From Erodium maritimum (taxonomy: Eukaryota; Streptophyta; Magnoliopsida; Geraniales; Geraniaceae), in contig OY997594.1 in the NCBI GenBank assembly GCA_963921825.1, positions 34,702,956 to 34,766,955 of the forward strand: a stretch of DNA of 64,000 nucleotides, given 5' to 3'. The notes below the pieces were generated by a model. That model saw only the letters and a list, made by a program, of their open reading frames with translations. It did no database searches and was not told the origin of the DNA. The translations under genes were made by a program, and so were the position numbers. Shown here in pieces: positions 54,479-64,000 of this stretch; position 1 is the stretch's first letter; the number at the start of each line of letters is the position of its first letter.

Positions 54479-57400
54479 ATGAGTCCCATTCAGAATTTCG
54501 AGCAGCACTCCCGCCATCTCGTCGAGCCTGATCTCCGTAAGAACTCTTTCCGTTTCTTCATCTTTTCAGTTTGAAGTGAGGTCGAACTAGTTATGATCTC
54601 CTCTCCATTAAAATGTCTAACAAATTGTTTATGTATGGGGAATGGAAAAAATTCTCTTCCAGAGAAGTTATATTTTTTTAGTTGAGTTTTCCTCATCTTT
54701 CAACCTAACCTAAAAGATATTAATGCTCATCATGCAAATATGCTAATGAACTTCAATTTGTTTTTAACTCAGTTCAATTAGTGTATATATTTTTTAAAAT
54801 GTTATAAATAGGAAATTAAAGGTCTATGTTTCTCGATTTGATTTGTCAAGTTTCATTAATTTTATTATTTTTTGTTCAATGTTCTGAAACAGCAATTCCT
54901 GCTAGGCTTCAAATGGCCATGGAAGTTCGGGACAGTCTTGAGATTGCCCACACAGCAGAATACTTGAATTTCTTAAAATGCTATTTTCGGGCATTCTCTG
55001 TGGTTATTATGCAGATTACAAAACCACAGTTTATTGACAATACTGAGCACAAGCTTAGGAACATCATTGTCGAGATCCTCAATCGCCTTCCTCACAGTGA
55101 AGTACTCCGCCCTTTTGTTCCAGACCTCTTGAAGGTGGCAATGCAAGTGCTCACCACAGACAATGAGGAGAATGGCTTAATTTGTATTCGGATTATCTTT
55201 GATCTTTTGAGAAACTTCAGACCAACACTTGAAAACGAAGTTCAGCCTTTTTTGGACTTCGTTTGCAAGATTTATCAGAATTTCCGATTGACTGTTAGCC
55301 ATTTCTTTGAAAATGGGGCGACACCCATAGAAGATGTTAAACCTATGGATACTTCTTTGGATCAGTCAATTACTCCTGGGTATGTTGCTGGTGGACAGCT
55401 TAACCCTAGTACCCGTTCCTTCAAGATAGTCACGGAGACTCCACTCGTGGTCATGTTTCTGTTCCAATTGTACAGCCGGCTTGTTCAGACAAATATTCCT
55501 CACTTGTTGCCCCTGATGGTTGCTGCCATATCTGTCCCAGGTCCTGAAAAGGTTCCTGCCCATTTGAAGAATCATTTTGTTGAACTAAAGGGTGCACAGG
55601 TCAAGGTAAGTCTTTCTTTTTTGTTATGTCATTGTTCTTTTAAACTGTAGTGCCGTCTGCAAAAAATCAAAATGTCTTCGAAGTAGAATCTTACTGTGGA
55701 TAAGGTTACATTGGAATTGTTTGAATATCAATACCGATCATTGATATGAAAACTAGTTTGGCTGCTGGCCGGCCATTAAATTTTGTGATACCAGTATGTA
55801 AAAGAGATATAAAATGCTTTGTAGGATTCATTTTTTCTATCTGCAAAGAGATCAGCAAATCGACACTGGTTTACACTTTTGTTATTAACTGCGCCTGTAA
55901 TTAGTACAAAAACCTAAAGTGAAGTTTTTTTTTGATGTTCTATACAACTTCGGTACATGTTGAAATAAATGTTCCATCCTAACCGTGTATTATTTTTGTT
56001 TCCTCCTTTAATGCAGACAGTTTCTTTTTTGACATACCTGTTAAAGAGCTTTGCTGAATATATCAGGCCACATGAAGAAAGTATTTGTAAAAGCATTGTA
56101 AATCTGCTTGTTACATGTTCTGATTCTGTGTCCATCAGAAAGGTTAAATATCCTATTGTCTTTGGATTCCTTTCTTAATGTAGGATATGATTTTTTTTCT
56201 TTCATAATTACCATTTATTAATGAGACTTACACTTGCTCTATGCAGGAACTGCTAGTGGCCTTAAAACATGTTCTTGGGACTGATTTCAAGAGGGGTTTA
56301 TTTCCTTTGATTGACACGCTATTGGAAGAGAGGTAATGCCTTAGACCAGAACAATCTGCATCCAGGACTTGTCAAAAGATATTTATTTTCAAGTTGTTAT
56401 GAGAATAGAGCTATAGTAATAATCCTATCATTTCAATTGTTCATTTATTATTGTATTAAGGGGGTGTATGGACTAGATTATACTCAACAAATCATGACTT
56501 TTAAGTTACTAGTTTGCTAAACACAATAATTGATGATAATCTGTTGCCTGTAATCATATTATAAAATGGAAAACCAGTTGAGTACCCCTAGCTTCTAATT
56601 CTGGTGATTATAAATATATAATCACAAAAGGATATCTGGTTTTACCAATATGATTACACAGTAACACCCTTTTTATTTCCTTGTAATTCCATAATTAGAC
56701 ATTGAATTACTCCACAAAGTTGGCTGCTTCCATGGCATTCTTGTCATCCCTTGACCAATTGTCATTGTAGATCCGCCACTGTGCTTTAGCAGTCTGCTGC
56801 CGCTATACCTTAATCCCATCTGTACCACCAATGCTATCACAACATTTGCAAGAGTATCATTAGATACAAAGAGGCTGCAAATTGTTCCCCAAACCTAGAT
56901 GATTCAGCTTTGATCCTCTCCACTGCTTTACCCTCTTACCTGAAGCAGAAGAATGTGCTCTATGTTAGTTCCTGAACAAATCAAAGCAAAATTATAAGGT
57001 ACTAGGTGAGTCGAGGAGGGCCCAACTAGTACATCAATGTGTCATTTACTGCACATTCTTCCTGTACGAGACAACTTCAACATCCCCCCTCACGTGCAAG
57101 CTGGACAACATAATGGACCTTGCACAGGGACCAACATTTAATGGTGGAAGAAACTCGAATCCCTCAAATGCAGCCTTGCTCAATTCCAACCATGTGAAAC
57201 TTTCTCCAACCCAAAAGCTTAAGTTGTTAAGTGGAGGGCCCAACTAGTATATCAAGAGGTCATTTAATGCACATTTTTCCGATGCTGGACAACTTCAACT
57301 ACATATTCAACATTCTCCCACACCATTCCTAATACATCCGTCACTCACTAACTATCTTTTCTTCTTATGCTTCCTCTTTGTACCTTTGAGTGTGCACATG

Positions 57401-60400
57401 TTTTCATGCTTGTATCACTCACATTCTAACACTTGCTCGCGAAAGGGTTTTGCTGTCTCTGTTTTTATTAATATTTTGAGGTTCCTACAGTTATTGCCTT
57501 GTGATCTTGTCATTCTTGCCTGTAATAGTTGTGTTTGATGTTGAATCCTTGTTTTGTGCTTTAACAAGTTTCTAAACTTCATCTATATGCACTACACAAT
57601 TTAATGACAGTTTCTTAAATTGTAACAGTGTTCTAGTTGGAACTGGCCGGGCGTGCTTTGAGACATTGAGGCCATTAGCTTATAGTCTACTGGCAGAAAT
57701 TGTTCATCATGTTCGTGGAGATCTTTCCTTGTCACAGGTCGTGCTTAACTTTTTAGATTTTGATGTGTTATCTGCTTTTACTATTTACCTCCCTTCACAG
57801 ACTATGATTTAAATCGGTATTCCTTTCACCTGTGTGTAATTAAGATATGAACTTCCATGGCGGTGATATTATTTCGCTATTATTTTTATTTTATAGCCTG
57901 TTAACTATGTTTAATTGTTTTCATTCGTTGTATGGTACATGAATTCAAGTTTTGATGCATCGCGTGGTTATTTTCTTCTCAACAGTTGATTGAATGTGAT
58001 GACATAAACAGATAAACTGTAGGGTTATCAGCCGTTGGTATGTTTGCAGATGTACCTTGTAGTATTCAAACTATCAGAGATACTTTGTCTTAAAGAGGAA
58101 GATAAACTGAGAAAAAAACTAAAGGCCATCTGAAGTACAATAACTATTGAAGAAGACTAGTTTTATTCGATGGAATCTCTATATTACAGCTGGTAGGTCG
58201 TTTTAAAGAAGATAAACAGAGAAAAAAATCTGAAATCTGAACCCCGTTTTGCCACCTATGATTTTTCAGCATTGACATTCCAATCATCATTTATAGTTTT
58301 ATCATTATCATAATTCTTTTCATTGATGCTCATACAAACTTTATTGTTATTCCTGTTATATCTTATTTTCTTTCTATTTACTCATACTTCTGTTATGCTG
58401 CAGCTATCACGGATTATCTACTTGTTCTCAAGTAATATGCACGATGCTTCGCTGTCTCTCAACATTCATACCACTTGTGCTCGGTTGATGTTGAATCTGG
58501 TGTGTATGCTATGTTTTATTAAGGATATATTTAAGCTTTATCTTTCTGTCTGTGTACAGCTTACTTAAATGTTCAGTCTGTGTACATGAAGTACTAACCA
58601 TGTTTGCAAAATCATTTTGTTGAGATATAGGTGGAACCAATTTTTGAGAAGGGTGTTGACCAGCCTTCTATGGATGAAGCTCGGATTTTATTGGTTTGGC
58701 TTTTACTGATGCTTTTATCGTGGGTTTGTGGTTTTCTGATAGGAGCCAATTGCTTATTTTATGTTTTCTATAGGGGCGAATACTGGATGCCTTTGTTGGG
58801 AAATTTAGCACTTTTAAGCGCACCATTCCTCAGGTAGTCTACCTTAACTTCTATAATTGGGTTCTTTATGTGTTAAGTCTCGTATCTGGCATTTCTTGTG
58901 CTAATATTGACAAGCTTTATACATGATAGTGTAGTGATGCATGATCTGTAATGTCAATTTTTCTTTATTTATTTTTTATACATTCTTTTCTGCTTCACTA
59001 TGATTTGATTTGACCCTCATCTTGTGTCTTATGATATTTATCTTCCTTTTTGTACTCTGGTTGACATTCAACACTGATAATGAGATATTTTTATTAGTTC
59101 ATTAATACTTTAGCAGTTCCATACATCCATTGGTACATCCTGATTTTGAGCTTTCCTTCAATTCTCTCCTATTGTCTGCATGTTTAGGTTGCATTTGGAT
59201 ATTCTATTACACAGGAATGGGAATAAGATTGCTTATTTTCTATTTTACGCTCAAATAAGGGATGATTCCAATCACAAACCTTTTGTTTTCCTCCTCTTGG
59301 TATGATATAAAAACTTGGACTTATTTTCAATAAACATCCATATCTCACATTCTACGCTCACTCTTTAACTCTATCTGGGGTCCAAAAATACTCTTATCAG
59401 ATGGGTAAGGTCTCAAGATGCTTATCAAGAGGTTAATGTAGGACACTTCAACATCATCCCATAAAACTCATTTCCTTATCTTTCATTGCCTCCAAATATG
59501 CAAGATTGTTCTACTCCAAACCTGAAACCTTCTCAGAATTGTTTCATGCTATTCTCCCTTATCAAGCATACCAGCTTGCTTTTCAAACTCATATTCAAAG
59601 AACAGGTGGCCCCTGGACTCGAGCTTCATCACCTAAGGCTGTTCTTTGATTAAGGACTTCAAACTGCATTTTCACCAGCCTATTTCTTGTAATACCCTAT
59701 CATGCTCCTTTATCAAGATAATAAAAGGCTGAATAGGGATGTTGAATTTCTGCCACACCAGCTGAGTAATACATTTCCTTTGATGTTCCACAGCAATCTG
59801 TTGATACCCTGACTTAATTTTGTATTTCCCATTTTTGCTCATTTTCCACTTCCTCCCCTGGATGCCCTCCTTAAACCCTGTCTTCAGTTTCTTAGCTCTT
59901 TCCAGTGCCATGAAGCTTTGGAGCTGATGGCATGGAGTTGATATGTTAGAGTATTAGGGACATATTTGCAAAGTTAGGAATGTTAACCTAGGTTCCTGGA
60001 ATTCAATGATAATAGTTTTCTGATATTTATCTTCTCTATTGTCTGCTTTAACCTGCCATTCCCCCCCTATTTTATTCGGTTCCCTTATTTATTTTGATGC
60101 TTCAATGGTTATAGTTACTTGAAGAGGGTGAGGATGGAAAAGATCGATCTACTCTAAGATCAAAGCTTGAACTTCCTGTACAGGTAAGCCAACTTTTTTT
60201 AGGATTACTTGGATACTTGGCTTTTCCTATTGTATCTTTTGTCATGTTTGAATCGCCCGAGTTGTCTGTTCAGCATGACGTTTCTCTATATTATTAGATG
60301 AATAAGTGTATTATAAAAAGTTGGATAACCTAATTTGATATGTATGCAATTCACCGTGTCATCTCAAGTTCTAATCGCTACAAGCTTGTTAGTTGCCAAC

Positions 60401-63400
60401 TTTAACCTGTTTTCTATTGATAATTTTCTCATATCAGCACAGACTAGTTAAGTTTTCATCGATTGGGGTTATTATTATTTGTTTTGGCTTGTAAAACTAG
60501 GAAATGTAGGGAATATATTGATGATAACTTAATACAAAGAGCGAGAGTAGCTCTCTATTTAGAGAGAGTTACGCTAACATCTAACTACCTCATTAATGGT
60601 AAACTCTTCACCTCCTAACTACCTAATTAATAGTAGACTCTTCAACTATTCATCATTAATTCATATTCCAACATGGCTAAATACTCTCCAGTATGTATTA
60701 GCTTGTTTGAATCCAATGGTATTTATTTTGAAGGAATATGGAATCCGGTTACTAATTGTGGTTACCTCTTACAGTTGCTTAGATATTTTAGAAGCATATT
60801 TGGCCTTATCAAATCGATTTACAGTGGAATAAACTTTGGTTTCTTTCTTCTGAAGCTTAATTGATCATTGCATTAAACATAAACACATTGTTTTGTACCT
60901 GCAAGGACATGTGTTGCATTATAGCAGACATCTGAATGTTATATCTTTGCAATCAAACTTTGTCAAATTAATATAAAGACAGATCTGAATGGTTTAAAAT
61001 TATATGATTAAGGTACATTATGAATGTGGTGTCATCTGTTACTATATCATTTGCATTTACTGCCTATGTGTTAGCTTTGAATTTTATGCTGGTTGTATTT
61101 TGTACAGTGTTGGTGTATAAAATACAGTTTGACTGGCTTTAAATATTTGCACATGATGATGTCAAATTAATGCAACTTCCATCGGATTGTGTTGCTCCAG
61201 AAAAAAAGATTTTCCTTCAATATGAATTGCTTGATGTAAATGGTAGTAATGGGTAATCTTTTCAGTCATTTCTGCATTGCCATGTAGCCTTTTTATATCC
61301 ATTTGATTTTACTTACTAAACACTGTTGTGGTATTTAATCTCATATGCCATCTGGTGCAGGCAGTTTTGAATTTGCAGGTCCCAGTGGAACATTCAAAGG
61401 AGGTCAGTGATTGCAAGCATCTGATTAAGACCTTGGTGATGGGTAATGTTTCCCCCCTTTATAAATACACATACAACACACACTCATATATATATATATA
61501 TATATACATTCTGTTGAAGTTAAATATGTGAAGTGTCATGCATGCTGCTGATCTTATTGTACTGATACAATGCTTCTGAATTGTATTTTCCATAATTGGT
61601 CGAAGTGGTTCTTATACGAAAACATATTTTTCTATGGATTGTTAGGAATGAAGACTATCATTTGGAGCATCACTCATGCACATGTGCCCAGATCACAGGT
61701 TTCCATTTTATCTAATTTGATTGTCTTTTACATGTAGATATGGGTCAAATATGACTAATATTCTCTTTTGCCATGTTTCCAAATGTTTAGGTTTCTCCAT
61801 CCACACAAGGAATGCATCAAGTGCTAGTTTCATCATCTTCTAGTCCAACAGCATCTCAAGCATTCAAAGGGTTGAGGGAAGATGAGGTACTTGGTGTAAT
61901 TTGGTATAGGTTTCTGAGAATATCATCATGGTCTAAATGTATTTTTGATAGGTATGGAAAGCCTGTGGAGTTTTGCGAAGTGGTGTGCACTGCCTGGCCC
62001 TCTTCAAGGAAAAGGATGAGGAGAGGGAAATGGTTCATCTTTTTTCTCAGATTTTGGCTATCATGGAGCCTCGAGATCTCATGGACATGTTCTCATTGTG
62101 CATGCCTGAGCTTTTTGAGTGCATGATCAATAACACTCAACTTGTACACATATTTTCTACTCTTTTGCAAGCAGCTAAAGTGTATCGCCCATTTGCGGAT
62201 GTACTAGTTAATTTCCTCGTAAGCAACAAACTTGATGCTTTGAAACATCCAGATTCACCTGCAGCAAAACTGGTCTTGCATCTTTTCCGGTTTATATTTG
62301 GTGCTGTTCCAAAGGCTCCTGCAGATTTTGAACGCATTTTACAACCTCATGTTCCTATTATAATGGATGTGTGCATGAAAAATGCTTCTGAAGTGGAAAG
62401 GCCGCTGGGTTATATGCAACTTCTGCGCACCATGTTCCGAGCTCTTGCAGGATGCAAATTCGAGCTGCTTCTACGGGACCTCATTCCAACCTTGCAGCCC
62501 TGCCTAAATATGTTACTGGCCATGCTTGAAGGTCCAACGGGTGAAGACATGAGGGATCTTCTATTGGAACTTTGCTTGACATTGCCTGCACGTTTAAGTT
62601 CGTTGTTGCCATATCTTCCCCGTTTAATGAAGCCTCTAGTGATGTGTCTGAAGGGGAATGATGACCTAGTTAGTTTGGGTTTAAGAACACTTGAATTTTG
62701 GGTAGATAGTCTGAATCCGGATTTCTTGGAACCTAGTATGGCCAATGTTATGTCGGAGGTGATTCTTGCTTTGTGGTCTCACCTGAGGCCTGCACCTTAT
62801 CCTTGGGGCGGGAAGTCTTTACAACTTCTTGGTAAGTTAGGTGGTCGTAATAGACGCTTTCTCAAAGAGCCCCTTGCACTTGAGTGTAAGGAGAACCCAG
62901 AGCATGGGCTTCGCTTGATTCTCACATTTGAGCCCTCTACCACATTTTTGGTACCTCTGGATCGATGTATAAATCTTGCAGTATCAGCTGTAATGCACAA
63001 AACTCCAGGCATGGATGCATTCTACCGGAAACAGGCTCTCAAGTTCCTTCGTGTTTGCTTATCCTCTCAACTAAACTTACCAGGGAATGTTACCGATGAA
63101 GCATACACACCTAAGAAGTTGTCAAATCTGTTAGTTTCTACAGTGGATTCATCTTTTTGCAGGTCCGAGATTTCGGACATAAAGGTTGGTTCATTACTAG
63201 TGATTACATCTTTTTTGAAATTGCCACAAGGGTACTACAACAAGATGCATCCTTAGAGTTTCGAAGGCCCCTGTGATATCACTTTATTGTGTCATAAGTA
63301 TTATTTTCTAAGCATGTTGTATCATAAATATAAATAGTTCATGGACTCCTGTCTGTGATTCTGTTATTTCATTTGCCTTTGGCTATGGCTGGATATGAAG

Positions 63401-64000
63401 CTTCTGTCCTATATTACTTTAATTGTTGGACGTGTGGCAATTTTTAGGTTATTTCACTTCATGCATGATTAAGTTCTATTTGAATTTTCCTGTGCTGTGG
63501 ATTATACTTGTAATTATTTCAATAGAAGCATTGTGATATTAGGACCCCTGATTTAGAGTGTAAAACAGTCTTCCAATGACATTTTGGTTTTAGGTCTATT
63601 CTTTTGGGAGGATGGAATATTGCAATAGGATTGTTATTAATATCGTAATTCTGCACTTTTGTTTTATCCCTTTCCTAATTCATTATATACTTTGCCACCT
63701 CATCAATTTCTTGGTGCATACTGCAGGCAGACTTTGGTGTAAAGACGAAAACCCAACTTATGGCAGAGAAGTCTGTTTTCAAGATTTTGTTGATGACCAT
63801 TATTGCCGCCAGTGCTGAACCGGATCTTCATGACCCCAAGGATGATTTTATGGTTAATGTTTGCCGACATTTTGCTATGGCATTCCATATTGATCAATCC
63901 TCAAGTAATACATCAATTGGAACTGCTACACTTGGAGGTTCTATAGTTTCACCAAGTGTTAGTGTCAGTTCAAGGCCAAAGCACAACACTAGTTCTAATC
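54479..64000 (+). CDS. TRA1: TRA1/TRRAP, SAGA and NuA4 scaffold subunit (5' part, 14 exons, continues beyond window)
   Basis: TRA1 is the giant PIKK-family pseudokinase that holds activators to the SAGA and NuA4 histone acetyltransferase complexes in the nucleus. Exons: 54479-54536, 54893-55605, 56017-56142, 56247-56332, 57629-57737, 58404-58499, 58631-58693, 58774-58833, 60115-60183, 61361-61442, 61646-61698, 61791-61886, 61952-63184, 63727 to the edge. All have GT-AG borders and join without stops. The start is set by MSPIQNFEQHSRHLVEPDL, the conserved plant N-terminus. Roughly 1040 codons are visible of about 3800-3900, covering N-terminal HEAT repeats (for example LRNIIVEILNRLPHSEVLRP); FAT and kinase-like domains lie outside. 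Nothing indicates a break. Plants often carry two copies (TRA1A/B); I cannot tell which this is. Confidence 0.95.
57013..57300 (+). repeat. spaced direct repeat in TRA1 intron 4
   Basis: GAGGGCCCAACTAGTACATCAA with CATTTACTGCACATT (from 57016) recurs at 57235 (GGAGGGCCCAACTAGTATAT…) about 220 bp later. Probably the remains of a transposon in the intron. Confidence 0.6.
59672..59911 (-). pseudogene. LINE reverse-transcriptase zinc-binding (zf-RVT) fragment in TRA1 intron 8
   Basis: A 79-codon antisense frame reads WKMSKNGKYKIKSGYQ, then LVWQKFNIPIQPFI. This resembles the WxxxxNGxFSVKSAY … IWxxxxPxK pattern of the domain after plant LINE RT. It is a short truncated remnant; no RT core is seen in the intron. 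Confidence 0.5.
61485..61506 (+). repeat. (TA)n microsatellite in TRA1 intron 10
   Basis: About eleven TA units. No (TA)n-targeted element is inserted here, unlike at 10700-14270. Confidence 0.85.

Noticed and set aside
1-64000. CRISPR array or other prokaryotic system in the short tandem repeats
   Set aside because: The repeats have no unique spacers of constant length, and the window is clearly plant nuclear DNA.

Overview
The window is nuclear DNA of a flowering plant, most likely a eudicot. The evidence is one intron-rich conserved plant gene at the right edge, plus about 54 kb of nested LTR retrotransposons, LINEs, a Helitron and (TA)n-bounded inverted-repeat elements. I could not identify the species. 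I see no bacterial features, CRISPR array, rRNA or tRNA genes.

The only clearly functional gene is the 5' quarter of TRA1/TRRAP (54479 to beyond 64000, + strand), the large HEAT-repeat and pseudokinase scaffold of the SAGA and NuA4 acetyltransferase complexes. Fourteen exons can be placed; all join in frame with GT-AG introns. Its introns hold old transposon debris.

Left part (1-14390): the 3' LTR of one Copia element (47-1733) interrupts the pol gene of a second, minus-strand Copia element. That second element has itself received a 2.9 kb solo LTR (4831-7686, target duplication GTTAT), an ORF1-bearing LINE (8175-10588, 12-bp duplication) and five (TA)n-separated inverted-repeat elements (10710-14260). 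A broken WEB-family gene follows (14512-15098).

Middle part (15569-37722): LINE copies that keep ORF1 and the 3' end but lack ORF2; two more solo LTRs of the same broad type (18023-21252, duplication AACGC; 25954-28876, duplication AAGAG); a Copia-like element without pol (23331 to about 29632); and a complete 1.86 kb gag-only LTR retrotransposon (35681-37535, duplication CGAGG) sitting inside a LINE.

Right-middle part (37723-53992): a decayed GRF-zinc-finger locus, a LINE ORF1 with an RNA-recognition motif, a fold-back repeat, another ORF1-only LINE (45006-47410, 19-bp duplication), and a 5.3 kb Helitron (47430-52712). The Helitron has a textbook 3' hairpin plus CTAG end, a RepHel N-terminal remnant and a fragment of an ATG18-type autophagy gene.

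The genes do not form a pathway. The story is nested insertion, loss of replication genes in nearly every element (ORF1-only LINEs, gag-only LTR element, deleted Helitron, solo LTRs), and a housekeeping gene at the border. I found no convincing new defence or biosynthetic system. The most unusual items are the ORF1-only LINEs, the (TA)n-element cluster with a shared terminal motif, the gag-only element and the Pack-Helitron.
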